64,000 nucleotides of DNA. It comes from Chrysomallon squamiferum (taxonomy: Eukaryota; Mollusca; Gastropoda; Neomphalida; Peltospiridae). Location of the stretch: assembly GCA_012295275.1 (NCBI GenBank), contig CM022672.1:16939894-17003893 (forward strand), written 5' to 3'. Shown here piece by piece: positions 30,228-52,925 of the stretch (the stretch's first letter is position 1; every line of letters starts with the position of its first letter). A model generated the notes under the pieces. That model did not search any database and was not told where the DNA came from. It was given only the letters and a program-made list of their open reading frames with translations. The translations under genes and the position numbers were made by a program.

Positions 30228-32725
30228 CAGCTGGTATGTTGACATATGTTGTATCTTTTCTTTTAAAACATTATTATGGTTATTGTTTCTTTTTGTATAT
30301 ATATATATATATAAAAAATATATAAATGTAAAAATAAATAAAAAACACAAAAACAAAAAAATACAGAAGAAAAGAAAAGTTTTGAAATAATTGCTTTTGA
30401 TAGCTTATAAAATGTTTTTGTTTTCTCTTTGTTCTTTACAGAGACAGCTGGACAGTGATATTTCAGTAACAGAGTTGAAACGTTGGGGAAATAAGGGAAG
30501 TAACTCACTTTGACTTACCAGCTGAACACAGTTATCTGTACATCAGTCTTGAAAATTGACAGCAAACCAGAACACAGCAGTCTGGAATTTTGTCATCTGC
30601 TTTTCATCATGTCTCTCCTGCCCACAACAAAAAGTAAAATTCAAAACACAGCCATCTTTAAGACAACAGACAGTACTTTCTTGCTGTATTTTTCGAATTT
30701 GTCTTCTAGAAGCTGGTATTTCGTAATCAATTTTCATTGTTTGTTTTAGCCATTGCTGGAATCCTGCCATATTCTTACTTTTAGTCATCCTGGCAAACAT
30801 TCCCAGCATTCTCCCTTGTTACCTGTTAGATCTGTTATCACACGTGTACAGATGCAGATCTTGATTTTAGGGTGTGGAGGTTTTAACCAGTGTGTTATTC
30901 CAGTGCCATGGCAAGAAATTGATCTCTTGCATTTTCGAGTCCCCAGATGTAGAAGAGATACCAGTTGAGATTGCCCATGTCTATCCATAATCCAGTGTCT
31001 AATCAAGTTGTTTGCAAAGATGCTGATTGTGTTACTATTTCTGATTATTTTTATTTTATATTAGAATTTCGTTCAATGAAATAGTTCACAATGTGCATCT
31101 TCTTAAATGAGCAAATATCTAAAAAAAAAAAAATAATAACATAAAAAAAATCCGAATATATGTATATGTATATATATATTCTGAATTTATTTCGTGAGTT
31201 TGCTCACAGAAGTATTAGAGTCCACCTAAATAGTTGTTGAAATTATGTTTACTAAATATGCCAGTTAAACATTCTTGTTTCTAGTGCACTGATCATATGT
31301 TTGTGTGTATATTTGTATGAATGTTTGTGTGGATAAAGAAGTTAGATATTCTGTGAATCATGAAATGAGCAAATGTTTTCTCCATACATCCATTTTTTAA
31401 AACTTGATTACATTTTTCTTTAAAATCATGGTATTTTCAAGGCTACAATATTGCTTGATTTGTTACGATTATATCTGAGAGATGAATATGTTGCCAGTGA
31501 GATGAATGTTTACTCATGATGAAGTTTGCTAGATGGATCTGGTATCCATGACAATTAGATCTGTGACATGAAAGTTTTAACACAAATATGATCAGGTAAA
31601 AAACAGAAAAAAATTTAAAAAAGGAAAAAAGAAAGAGTATCTGTGTAACAGGCAAAGAATTTCATGTCAGATTTGAAATTTTCTACATGTGTTTAATATT
31701 AGTGTTTATGTCATCATTTTAGTGTCTGATGTGTGAAGAGAGATTGCATAAATTATGAAGCTTTATTCCTTAATAGTGAAAATGGAGTATTTTCTTGCTT
31801 GGCTGAGTTGGCCATAGCTATGTATATTCTTTGTTTTATCAAGTCTGAGAGCTAGTTATTGAAATGTTGTCTACTAATATCATTGCTTCTCTGCACATGC
31901 ACTAATTGTCTTTTAATAACGTTTCTAAATTTAAATCAAGTTACATTAGTAATAGATAAAACACAAAACTGATAAACATTTGTATTTCGGAGTTAAAAGT
32001 GTGTTCTTTTTTCCTCATATTTTGTCCAGATTTCCTCGTGTATTTTTCATTTTTAGTTACCCTTCTTTTCTGCCAAGTCAAGAATGAATTCAATTTATAA
32101 AATTTCATATATCTATATATATATAGCTACACATGTGTATGAAACAGTAGACTGATATTTCACATGGTTATTTTGCTATCTGATAAACATTTCAAATGAA
32201 ATGTAAAGAAAAAAATAATGTAGAGGACTGGATATATATTTTGTGAAACATTGTTTTAGAACTGAAAACTGAATAATCAAAACATAAAACATTGTGATTA
32301 CTGTCTTGATAAAGTTGAGTTGGTATGGTAGGGACAGAAACGGGTGTATGGTGTGGCTGAATAACTGAAGTGGACAAGAATGAAACAAACAAAAATTAGA
32401 AACTTTAAAAAAAAAAAAAAAAATTTAAATGTTGCTTTCAGTATTGAGTTCGTGTGCATTTAAAAACAAACAAAAACATTTTTAATTTTATTTTTAGGAT
32501 TCTCATTTATTACATTATAAGGCATTCTGAGGAAAAATTATCAAATGAACTCTAAGTGATTACAAAAATTAATTATTAATAATACTGCAGTGCAGTGCAC
32601 TTGGTATTATTTTTTTACATACCAAAAAAACATTTTAAAAGCTTAAGACATTTTCTTAAAGACGATTTTATATGAATTTTTGAGAAACATTTTGCTCGCT
32701 CTTTTTTTATTTTTATTTTTATTTT

Positions 32726-32767
32726 TTTTTATTATTATTATTGTTGTTACTACTACTACTACTATTA

Positions 32768-32820
<53 letters not shown>

Positions 32821-32821
32821 G
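32726..32821. repeat. TTA/TAC microsatellite
   Basis: A TTA run with short TTG and TAC blocks, ending at GTGTACAAGG. It makes false poly-Ile frames on the minus strand. Confidence 0.9.
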
Positions 32822-33051
32822 TGTACAAGGTTTATTAGTGATTGATACTAATGGAGTGCTCATGCTTGTCAGTAAAATGATACTTCAAGTATTGCAGTTT
32901 GTTGTATTTTTTTTTTATTCAAAGCAAAAAACTATTTTAAATTTATGAACACCTGGGCTGTAAGATTAAGTTGTTAACAATTCGCTTGCAGAATATCCCC
33001 ATTAACACTGCAGCATGTTATAAATAAATATTACTGGTGTTTCTTTTAAAG

Positions 33052-33307
33052 CTGTGGTTCCCAAAACGTTTTAGCGGCGATCCTAATTTCAATCTTGTCC
33101 TTGGCTGGAAATCCTGAATGTGTATATATAATGTCTTAAATAACAGACGTATTGATATATTATATTTATTTATAATATTACATGCTTTTATTGAATTAAT
33201 TTACTAACTAAAACACAATGAATTTCATTACATTTTTCATTAGATAAAATTAGGTTTTTTTGCGATTTTGCCGAGACATCCCGCGACCATGGGTTTGGGA
33301 ACCACAG
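33052..33307. mobile_element. Short inverted-repeat element, hAT-like MITE candidate
   Basis: The left end CTGTGGTTCCCAAA (33052-33065) is matched exactly by the right end read on the other strand (33294-33307). The 256-base interior is non-coding. Termini of the GTGGTTCCCAA type are known from hAT elements of the Zaphod kind. I could not find a clean 8-base target duplication, so the boundaries may be off by a base or the flanks have mutated. Confidence 0.65.
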
Positions 33308-33915
33308 TATTGAAATGTTCCTTTCATGGTATGACAAAAGTTTTTGCGCTATTTTAATTGTAACTTGGAGTCAATATTTTCTACTAATAAAAATTGATAA
33401 CAAATCAGTACTACCGTTAAAAATATTCGAAGGACGCCGATTTACGTGGCTGAAGTTATAATGTTGAATTTCTGAAACTTTCAAGCGAACCGCTGTGACG
33501 TTAAAAATGGACAAAACATAAAAAATCAAAAGCTTTCAAAAGATTTCCACGTACACTGATGAACAACGACGACAACAACAACAAAAAAAAATAATAAAAA
33601 AATAAATAAAAATAAAAAAGGGTTTTCTTTCTTTTTTTTTATTTAATTGTGAATGATCTTATTCTGTCAGTAGACGTATTTTACTTTTCTATTATAAGAT
33701 TCACTTAAAATATGCACAAATGAGATCACTGCGAGTTCAGCAAATAGTTTTGAACAAACATCTGCTAATTTGATAAATAATTTGACCTTCAACAAATATT
33801 TTTTGATTAAACTTTCTTGTTTTTGTCATTGCCCCTCGTTTATAAAGTGATTAAAGTGTATATGAACTTGTCGAAGCTCTTAAACACACATCAAGTTAAA
33901 TAATGCAGTCAAAAG

Positions 33916-33916
<1 letters not shown>

Positions 33917-33976
<60 letters not shown>
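33917..33976. repeat. TC/GA microsatellite
   Basis: A perfect TC run of about 60 bases in the MAP2K7-BarH spacer. Confidence 0.95.
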
Positions 33977-33979
<3 letters not shown>

Positions 33980-34688
33980 GTGACTTGCAAAGATGAAATA
34001 CATGTTTAATCTTAATAAGTACATAAAAAATATCTACCTCAAAACTGAACTGATCGTTAAAAATCGTTTGCTACAGGTTTTAAAATAATCCAGAATGAGA
34101 CACCAAATGTAAATCGATTTATTTAAGTCGTTCCAGAAAAGGATACGAAAAAAAAAAAAAAAGTTGATTAAATAAATAACGTACACAACTTGACTGATAC
34201 GTAAAAATGATGACTGATACAACAACAGAGATAAATTAAGAATACTGATTTGAGTCGTAATGACTACAAAATTAAATGAAGGTTACATACATTCAAAATT
34301 CATTTAATGTACATGTTCCAAGCTTTAACTAAAATATTAATCTGTTTCAAAATATCAAGTGTTATTTTATTTCTTCTGTCTCTATTTCTTTTTATTCACC
34401 ATTTGTTGTTTAGATTTGTAACATTAAATCCTATTTTAACGTTAATTCCAGCTTCTTATCTGGTCTGTCACTGATAGAAAATATCGGAAAACATGTGACG
34501 TTCAAATATACAGAATCTTCGTAGAAAATCGGCATTCGTGAATCACTGGTCGTGAACAGCGAAACAAAAAATGTAATAAATAGACTGACATGTTGTAATG
34601 GAGATCCCCGCCTTTGTCTCATGATGCAACGCCATGTTTTTATTATTATTATCATTATTATTTTTGTTTTCTCTGACATTTCTATAAA

Positions 34689-34694
34689 TTTATT
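34689..34694 (-). promoter_or_regulatory. Candidate poly(A) signal of the BarH gene
   Basis: Reads AATAAA on the minus strand about 93 bases after the BarH stop codon. It is a plausible cleavage signal, but the hexamer is frequent in this AT-rich DNA. Confidence 0.3.
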
Positions 34695-34786
34695 TTATAA
34701 GTACACACATGTGTGTACGTATCTGCGTCCGCGAAAGCACGTTCCTTTTTCTCTAGACCGTCCATTCTGGTAAACATTTTGTGACG

Positions 34787-41943
<7,157 letters not shown>

Positions 41944-42790
41944 CTTGTTAAAAAAATAAAGGAAAGAAAAAAACAACAAAATAACAACAAAACAACAACA
42001 ATCAAACAAATAAGTATAAACGTCTGCGAATCTCTATTAGGCTAAGCCTCTTAAAAAATTTATCATATCGTAATGGTATATTCCAGTTAACAGTTTAGTA
42101 TTCAAAATAAGAATTTACACAAATCCTTCAGACACTTTACCAACTATCCAGTGAACTGATAGAACCGTTCTGTGCTGAATATAGATAAAGAATGGTCTGA
42201 TATTATTTTAGGACAGCATAAATAACAGAACGCTGTTTTAGCAGCAAATGAATTTATCTCAACAGCCACTTGTCCGTCAAGGCAACAAACTATGAAAAGG
42301 ATGGTCAGTTTAATGGAATTTAAATTACAAATGAATAGCTATGCCAGGGAGAAAGCGCCAACCTTCCAAATGAGGCCACAATGGAAGAGGTGTTGCTTAG
42401 CTGACTACACCTCTTGGGCGTCACTCATTCGTAGGCTCTGCGGTCAATAGGTCCCAGGATCAATGGATTTCTGGCCGATTAAAGTAGCTTCCCTTCAGGA
42501 CTGGAGTACAAGAAACGTCAAAACGTGTTAGCTGTGCTCTGTGACGTTGCAGGGGCTTGTTCATACAGAGGATCACTTTTTCTATAGATCGCAGAGAAAA
42601 GTTGGTAAAGAAAGGCCACCCTAGGGCGGAGCAGACGTCACCTCGACAACGTGAAGTCATTGTCGTCTGCTCCTGTCAGTCATCTTCGATAGAGAGAGAT
42701 CAACGGCAGACGAGAAGTGTCAAGGGTTGTAATAGAAACCCTACTGGACCAAGTTCATTTCTTGTCGGGAAGGAATAATTGTCAATCATT
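41944..42790 (-). promoter_or_regulatory. Upstream region of the BarH gene
   Basis: The part from about 42240 to 42780 is non-repetitive and CpG-richer than the surrounding DNA, which fits a 5' UTR and promoter. Open frames here on both strands look like chance. No TATA box or start site can be fixed from sequence alone. Confidence 0.35.
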
Positions 42791-43681
42791 TGATGATAGA
42801 GTTAATAATCGTTATTGAAATTTATCCTATTAAACAGGATCTGAAAATTAAGGAAATTGCCTTTTGACGGTTTTCAGTCAAAGTAATACGCGAAATTAAC
42901 AGCCTTTTTAGTGCAATATTGTCGAATGATTGGAACCTCACGGAGGCGTGATCAAATGTTCAACAGCCTGTAATAAAAAGGAACTTAGGAAATGATTAAA
43001 ATGTTCGACTGATATTTTCTGTAGGCGATTTCTATTTTAATAATTGTACGAAAGAAAAGCTTTTGATGCAATTTAATAAATTTAAACTTTCATGTAATTT
43101 TAAAAACAACGCATAAATCGATAATTATAAAAATACATTTTTTATTTTTTTAAATTATTTTTAATATGAAGAATTATTATTTAAATTCTTAGAAATATAG
43201 ATGTGTTTATCTTAGACCATAATATCTACACTTATTTATTTTCCTCTATTTCAGTAGCAATTTATTTTAATTAAATTTAAAACAGTTTTGGAGATCCATA
43301 TATTATTACTTGCAAAGGACACTTTCATTTAATCTATTATATATTAATTTTATAGATATAATAAAGTGTTGAATTTTTGCTTCGTATCAGGATTTAAATA
43401 TATTTATTTATGTTAATAATTAGCATTTATTATATAATTCAACTTTGATAACAAAAAGTCAAGTAAAATAAAATTTGAATTAAACGTCAAAAAATAATAA
43501 AATAAGTATAAAAAAAATAAAAAATTAAAATTAAAATAAATTAGAAATAGAAAAATAAAAAATAAAAATAAATAAAACAAAGATACTAATTTAAAAAAAT
43601 AGAAAAGAAGAAATAAATGCAAAAATGATTTTTTTATTTATATGAAATCTCATGCACACACTTTCTTCGTATCTGTTTGTT

Positions 43682-43813
<132 letters not shown>

Positions 43814-46567
43814 AATTACAAATGCGAAAATTTGGCATATTTAAAACTTTAACATCTCTTTTCAACACCCATCAATAAATTTAATTTGATCCAGTCATCC
43901 ATTGAAATAAGAATAATGCAAAACAGAATTCAGCTTCTAAGTGAAACCGAAGCTTTCAACAAATTTAATGCACAAGAAGAAAAGATGTTTAATTATTAAC
44001 TCGGTATTCTTTTTTGCTTTTAAATGCACTTCATTTTCACTTTTGCATTGAGTTCAGCTCACATTTGGGAGATTAGTTTTCATCTGATTAACGTTACTTT
44101 AAACAGCTCTTATAAACAGATGGTAAGAGGCTGACATTAATTTACACATTTGCAAAGACCACTACAGACTGAACCGGATTAAAACCGATGGGACAGTTTC
44201 GAAAAAGTCGAGTTGAATTGTGACAGCATGTTCAGGTGACTCGAGTGCTCTGATCGCAAAGGTGGGATTTACAACTCGGCATGATGACTGCTTGAAATCA
44301 TTTTGTATTAATCAGTTTTAAGACTTTTTTCTTGATCGAAAACGAAGGTTGAATGCGCAGAACGAATATACTACAAAGTAGCACCGTTCGGTATTCTATA
44401 CAAGTAAATGTCTACAAAAAGTGATGATAATAATGGGAAATGGTTTCGTTTTCAATTTTGCAATGTATAATATTGATATTAAGCTGCAGGTTTACAGACC
44501 TTTATTTATTTTTGACGCTTTTAAATTATCTTCCTCTCTAATGATAATAAAATTATTTCATTATTTAGTCTCAGATTTTATTGTTATAAGTTTACTTAAT
44601 AACAATGCTTGTTATGTTACTTGTTTTAATGGATCAATCGGCTAAAACGTCGTGGATTCCAGGCATAGAAAGATAAATATTCTTAAAATATATGGCTAAA
44701 TGTAATTATTTATTATAAAAGCAATTTATAAATAAATAATCAAAAAATATCGCGGCCACTGTACCACTTTCCATAAATACCATTCCAGGTAGCGACAGTG
44801 GAAATTATTAACGAACACATACTACTACTCTTCCTACGTTTGTTTGTTTAGACAGCTAAGTTCGTGTACAAGAAATATTTCTGTAAAATACACAGCTAAC
44901 TGCGCTCATGTAAAACAGTTACTTGGGCTGTCAACTGATGGTTTGTTCTGAGCAATATATATATATATAATTTTTTGATAATGTTAAATACATGTAAATA
45001 CTTTTCAAATGAACATTCATTTGCTCGTTAAAATTAGCCTGGACTCTGGTTCTCTGGTAGAACTGCCGGCCTGATTAATGACTGTTCCCAGAATTAGTGC
45101 TCGTTTTAATCCTCTTTCCCAATCAAACGGTTGCTCTCCTGTCTGTGAAGAGGTATATATCATAAATAAATAACAATAAAATACTGCTGCTACTACTAAT
45201 ACTAATTAATGTTTGACATCGTATTAACGTAGATTAAAAGAGAAATATAACATTTATTCGATACCTCTAAACAGAAATATTTTTTTAATTTTTTTTTTTT
45301 TTTTTTTTATGGCGAAACAAATATACTCTATGAAATTCGATAAACGAATCTGATTGTCTATTTATTTATCTATCTGCGTATCCTATCAAAGCACACATAC
45401 ATACATGTATATAAGAAATTGTTTTGGATTATTTTATTTCTTCTCTCTGTTTTAGTTTTCATTAAATTAATCTGACGATTTATAATGGACTGATTTTGTT
45501 TGTGAAACAAAATTAATTTTAATCGTCTTGATCTTCTCGGATCATCTCGCCGCTGGAGGTGGTATCTTGGTCCGAATCATTAACCTAACATAATTAAAAG
45601 TGAAGATTTCACTATTACCACACCCGATACTGACATGAGTCCAACTGCAGTGTATGTACAGAGCCACCGGGCTTTGTAGTTTGACCATACGGCGCAATTT
45701 GTCACCCCGTGTTAGGGGAGGGAAGCAACCCAGGTCTTTGTGAAGGACAATGAAGACACGGCCGTCATTGACAGGAGAGAGTAATTGATAGAGTCAACCA
45801 CAAGAGAAGAACTTGATGACTTTCACTACCTCGCACGCTAATCCTTTACTTTTTGATCCCCCACCTAATGAAATTAAAATCGTCTCTTCTCCTGTCAGAA
45901 ATACCGTTTGTTTGCACGCTTTTAATAATATCGGCCAGGCCATTGTCGCTGTTTGGTCGGGCCATTGTTGCTCCTCGGTCGAAGCTTGTTGTCGTTATAC
46001 GGTGGTCACAAACTAGTTGGAGAAACTGCGACATTTTGCCAAAAAGTTATCAATAGGTTTTTGTGCGCTTATCGGCGATTTCTTGGCTGGTCGAATTGGA
46101 TAAGTGGAGCGGGTAAGGGGTATTCATCTGCCACTAAAATGCACTCGAGAAGATTTGCATCGTGAACTGATTTCGCAAATCTCGGTAGTGGCATTTTAAA
46201 CTGATCCAGTATTTAAAACATGACCAGATTTAAGCATGAGCAAGCAAATCCGGAGCCCCAGGGCCTTCGCTGTCGACATATTTTTTTGCCTTTTTAGACT
46301 ACTCAGAACGATAAGAGACGGGTGGATGCATTTTTTGTTTAACGCCACCTCTAGATACTTCACGGTGAACGGCTCGAAAGCTTCAACCTTATATTTGTCT
46401 TTTTGTATGACAATGACGTGGAGAGGGTGAACATTATCCTTTCGTTTATCTACTCTATATTTAATTTATCTATTAGCATCCCTGATATGCACTTTCCATA
46501 GCTAGGAAAATGTATACCATGGCCTTTGATGACTAGTAGCGGGCCAGTGACTAAACACGGAGAATAA

Positions 46568-46580
46568 TTACTACTATTTT

Positions 46581-46633
<53 letters not shown>

Positions 46634-47003
46634 TTACTACTACTATTACTGCTGCTATTGCTACTATTGCTACTACTACTACTACAACTACTGCTACTAC
46701 TATTATTACTGCTACTATTACTACTACTACTACAACTACTTCTACTGTTACTGCTACTACACTACTTCTACTATTACTGCTACTACAACTACCACCTACT
46801 ACAACTACTTCTACTATTACTTCTACTACCACTACCACTACTACTACTATTACTATTGCTAAAATTATTATTATTATTATTGTTATTGTTGTTATTATTA
46901 TTATTATAACTGTTATTATTATTTGTAATAGCATTTTGATGTAGAATACTACTACTTCTATTACTGCTGCTAAAGCTATTTCTACCGTGATGTCATCATT
47001 ATC

Positions 47004-47051
<48 letters not shown>

Positions 47052-47052
47052 G
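46568..47052. repeat. CTA/CTG/TTA trinucleotide array
   Basis: About 480 bases made almost entirely of CTA, CTG and TTA triplets with interruptions, ending in a TTA run. All long frames here (poly-Leu, poly-Val, poly-Asn) are spurious. Confidence 0.93.
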
Positions 47053-47868
47053 TCCATTGAGAACTTAGAGAATATTAATTTCCATTTTTTATGTACTTAC
47101 AACATTAACAACTAGATACAAATCTATAAACATCAAAATAAAATAGATAAATAATATAAAATAAATAAGTTCACTAATTTCAATTCGATACTTAGATTAT
47201 TAATTTTGAAATGTATTCAGAGTTTTTTGTATATTCGACTGGATTAAACTCTTCCTTTCGTTTTTATTGGTGTTCGTTGTTGTAAAGGTAGTGCGTCGTA
47301 ATAACAGTTATATGTGGTAGTATTAGTATTAGTGGTAGCAGATCAGTATAGACTAATATATATATATATTATAATTGTTTTACTTTTTCGTTTTGTTGAC
47401 ATTTTAATAATCACTTTCAATATGTGGATGAAATTAGTAATAATAGCACAGTATAATATAATATATTCTTATTATTCAGGCTCTTAATTTCTCAATTTTT
47501 CAAGTATCGTTTTTTGTTTATTTATTTATTTATTTTTATTTTTATTTGTTTTGTTGTGTGAATGTTAACTCTTTGAATGCAGAAAAATGGTCAGTACAGA
47601 ATTATATCATCTTATCTATCTTGTAATAAATATTTTGTAGATGAAGATTTTCTTATTTGATTATTTGAAGAGAATAATAATCGATTTCCTACTAATCTGG
47701 AACAGTTCTATATAGTGAAAGCTAACAAAATGTATATCAGCAAGACTACTGAACCACATTAATTGTTGTTTTAGCAGTTCGACCAGTTGGGAATACGACC
47801 AAATGAGATTAAGCCACGGCAGCAGCAGTTGTAGTAGTAGAAGTAATACTAATAATAGAAGACGTAGT

Positions 47869-47903
<35 letters not shown>

Positions 47904-49654
47904 TTATGGATATTCTTATCGATGAATGAAAAAAAAAAAACTGCGGTTTGTGTGTATGCATTTATTTCCTGGAGTTGTTCCTCGTCAGAATGATTAGAGG
48001 ATGGGTGTAAAATATTAGGTAGCGTCAGAGATAGGCAAAATTAACAAACAAACAAACAAACAAATAAATATTACGCATTTGTTATTTTATTTTATTGTAA
48101 TTTAATTTAATTTTATTTAATTAATTTTTCTCTTTCTTTCTCAGTTATACAAATTTAATAATTATTTTTCTTTTGTATAACAATATCATTATTTGTCACA
48201 ACTCTTCAAAATAACAATAAACGTTTAAAATACCTTGATTATAGTACTTATTGAATAAACGTTATTATTATTTTGTTAAATAAGTCTGAAAATTGTTAAT
48301 TATGAACGATAAAAACAAAATTAAGATGTTTTTCCAATTACTGAACTATTTTTGTTCTTTTGAATGATCAAACTTGTCGTATGTTTGCATCTTCCCAATA
48401 CTCTAAGGAAGCTTAACGTTTTCTTCTTTTGCTTTATTTTGGAATTAAGAATTTATTTTAGTTCTCTTAAAACTATAAATACATTTTCTCGCTCTGATAA
48501 TGCAAATAAACATTTTGTGGTCTATTTATGATATCATGACTCTCCAGACATAATTTTGTAAACTGAGTCCAATGTTTAATTGTAGCAAAACTTTTTGTTG
48601 ATCTCTAGGCATCCACAAACCGTATCCATACAGTAAGCATGGTGGGAGACCAGACTGTAAGCATGAGTCAAACTGTTAATTATATTACACGGTGTACGTT
48701 ATTATAAAAGAAATAAGAAAAAATGGCAATGACTTTGTTTATCAGGACTGATACGGGGTTCAACCAGGGCGTTACTATTCGTCCATTACGTTTTTGTTTA
48801 TTGTTGCATTTACAGACTCTTAACTCAGCCAGTACTGACGATCCACTAACGTTGTGTCACTTAACATTGAAAAAAATATATTTCCCTTTTTGTTCGATTC
48901 AATTTTCTAGCGGCTTAGGGGGTCAATTAAACCTCTAATACTTCTTAATAAACGATGACAAAACAGAATGCTATATATATATATATTTTATGAACTGCGA
49001 CTCCTCCGGAAACAGTAATCTTATTCTTACCTGTGTACGTTAGTGCGAGACCTAGCTTGCTATTTGTATACTGGAGACCAAACATCTGATTTCATTACAA
49101 ATATCTTAAGGGAGAACAATTCATATTGGTGGAAAAAATATCAGAAACACGGATTTTATGACCGGGTACACAAAAGACTTAGAAAGAGCAACAGGTCCAT
49201 TATTGGAAAATCATAATATGTCGTTGAGAAAGTATTATAGCTTTTAGAAAAAATAAAATAAAAATAAGAAAAAGAGAAGAATGTCGAATTAAATTAATAG
49301 TGTGCATTGTGCTAGTGAGAGAATTTCGACTTTTCACTTTCTTTAAGGTGACTGAGGACGTTTCCAGTCAACCAGTGCTGGTCGCTTTGCTTCAGGTCGG
49401 GCGAAAACACACTGACAAAAGCGAAAACAAAAAACGAATGTACCTCCTGGATGGGTGTGTTGGTTAAAGGGGAAGGGGCAACTTATCCCGATTAACTGTC
49501 GCCTTTTGTAAGACGACCGCGAATGAAAGTAATAAGGATAAACACAGGAACAAAAAAAATACTTTGCCGAGCCGCGTACTCGCTTAGCCTTGTAACTTGC
49601 AGGCCGACCAGTACACACACGTGGTGGAGGAAACACGGCCGAAAGATTCACTTC

Positions 49655-50475
<821 letters not shown>

Positions 50476-50984
50476 CTAAAAAAAAACATACAGAGAACAT
50501 TTATAAGTTGTAAGAAACATGAACATTTTTTATTACCGGTTAAAAGACGATAAATAATTTTTGTAATGGTCAAATGATTATTGGTGATTGCTTGTATAGA
50601 TTATGTGATTATATGAAGATATATAAAATTGTACATACTTTTATTTTATTTTTAAATGCGTCTTATTTCATTGGTACTTATATTTTTAAAATTGGTTAAA
50701 TCAGAATTTAATGATGTAATTTCTGCCGTCGTATTCTGACATAATTGCTTCTTTAATAATATTATTTATACCGAAATGAAATCACATATAAAATATATGA
50801 TTTATTTCGAAATAATTAAATCCCAGGTATTTGTGAAAATTAATATGAGTGAAACAAAAGAAATTTTATCGAAAGAAAACAAAAAAATATAAAAAAATAA
50901 ATAATCCGAAAAACTCCATCCCCAACAACAACGAATAATTAAATACAACAAATACATAGTTAATTAAACAATAAAAACAGCAAC

Positions 50985-51230
50985 ACTTGTATAAAAGTAA
51001 TAGCTGTAGCAGTTGTGATTGTGATATAGTAATAGTAAAAACAGTAGTAGTGGTAATAATAGTAATAGTAAAAACAGTAGTAATAGTAGTGGTAGAATGA
51101 TAGTAGTAGGAGAAGTAATAGTAGTTGTAGTAATAATAGAAGTAGTCATGGTAATAGTAATATAAATAGCCGCTGTAGTAAAAATAAATACATAAATAAT
51201 AACAGAAGCAGTAGCTGTAGAATAGTTTCT
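50985..51230. repeat. AGT/GTA trinucleotide-rich tract
   Basis: Interrupted AGT, AAT and GTA triplets with recurring AGTAATAGTAAAAACAGTAG. Reading frames here are low complexity. Confidence 0.8.
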
Positions 51231-51742
51231 GGATTTTTTTTTTTTGTGTATAATGTACTTTAGAAATTTCTTCACAATACTGTATTCATAAAATCACAAT
51301 GTGTTTACAAGATTTATGAGAATGAAACTCCATATTTATTTATTTATTTATTTATTTATTAATTTTGTTTTACTTTTTATTTTTTGACATTTTAATATTA
51401 ACTTTCAAACTATGGATGAAATTAGTGACAGTGTCGCAATTTTCAGTTATAATTTTGCCCCACTTATTTATTAAATTTTAAAAACTATATTTTTCTTCTG
51501 CGATCGTAGAGAAGCATAAAATTTTCAGTTATCACTAACCAGACATTGTTAACTTTTTTTCTAAAAATAAGGATTATGAAAGGATAATTTTACTGCGTTA
51601 AATAAATGAAATAAGAGAAATCACCCCAAACCTCCGAACAGAGTAGAATAAATAAATAAATAAATAATTAATAAATAAATAAACAAACAAATCAAATAGA
51701 ATAACAAACTTCCAACAATATTAATACTATTTATTTCTTTAA

Positions 51743-51775
<33 letters not shown>

Positions 51776-52925
51776 GAATTTATTTATTATTATTATTTTT
51801 AAATATATATCTATGGAACAAAATGATTTTTAAATATAAAGACGTAAAGAGTTATTTACCCTTGGCTAATGATTTATTTTCCTCTACCTGAGGGAAAAAA
51901 CCAAATGAACAAAAAAAAAGAAAGAAAAAATTTCAAATATAAAAACTAGTGGTGCCTGTTTTAAATGTGATATATGGTTAATGAAAAAAAGATTAAAAAA
52001 CAAAACAAAAAAAAGAAACAAAAACAAAAACAAAACAACAAAAACAGCTGATAAGCAAAAATTAACAGCTGGAGCAAAAAGTACAGTCAGAGTAAGTCGT
52101 GATCTGTATTTTATTTTATTTAATTTTAATTTTAATTTTAATTTTACTATTTTATTTCTAAAAATTATAATAATACAAATTATTTACGAAAATAAAGGAT
52201 TAAAAAAAAAATCTATTTAAACCGCATTTTTGGAGTTCTTAATAATCTCATATTATAATACTTTATTAGTCAAGAGGCGTGTTTTCATAATTTTTAAAAA
52301 TCGATTTACCTTGACTAAGTATCTAATTAATTTCCTTTGAGTAAAAAAAAAAAAGACTAAATTTACATTTATTTGTTTATTTATTTATTTACATAGCTAT
52401 TTTTGTATTTGATCGGCATTATTCGGCTCATTTCGAGTCAACTCGGCGGAACTCGGTCTTCAGCAGAATATTTTCATACACGATCATTCATATCACCTCC
52501 AGCATTTGTACATTGGTATATTTTTCAATACAAAGTTATCTTTTACAACTACAAATAAATACTTATATTATGCTGTGTCATAATTTATATTCATTAAAAA
52601 CTATTTAAACAGATAAACATACAAACAAAAATAAATAAATGTTTTATTAAAAATACAATATTTTCTATCATTGTAATTAATCGCAATCACTGAAAAAAAA
52701 AAATTAAAAAAAAAATTAAAGTCATAACAATGCAGCCATAAACACAAATATTGTTTCGTATTTTAACAGCTACCTTTATCAAATAACATCCTCCAAAACA
52801 TTATAACAACAGCAGCAGCAACAACAACAACAACAACAACAATAATAATAATAATAAGGACCTGTATTAAAAAAAAAAAAACACTTTCTAAGAGCAGATA
52901 ATTCCTATAACCTTAGGTTACAAAA

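Larger units (their letters stand above)
30228..34786. other. Convergent spacer between MAP2K7 and BarH gene, including 3' UTRs
   Basis: No coding exon was supported. The stretch begins with the MAP2K7 3' UTR and contains an unremarkable, less repetitive part at about 30440-31010, AT runs, a TTA microsatellite at 32726-32821, a hAT-like element at 33052-33307 and a TC run at 33917-33976. A minus-strand AATAAA at 34689-34694 lies about 93 bases past the BarH stop and could be its poly(A) signal. Confidence 0.5.

Noticed and set aside
46551-47057. 168-codon poly-Val/Ile/Asn frame
   Set aside because: A pure product of CTA/TTA triplet repeats.
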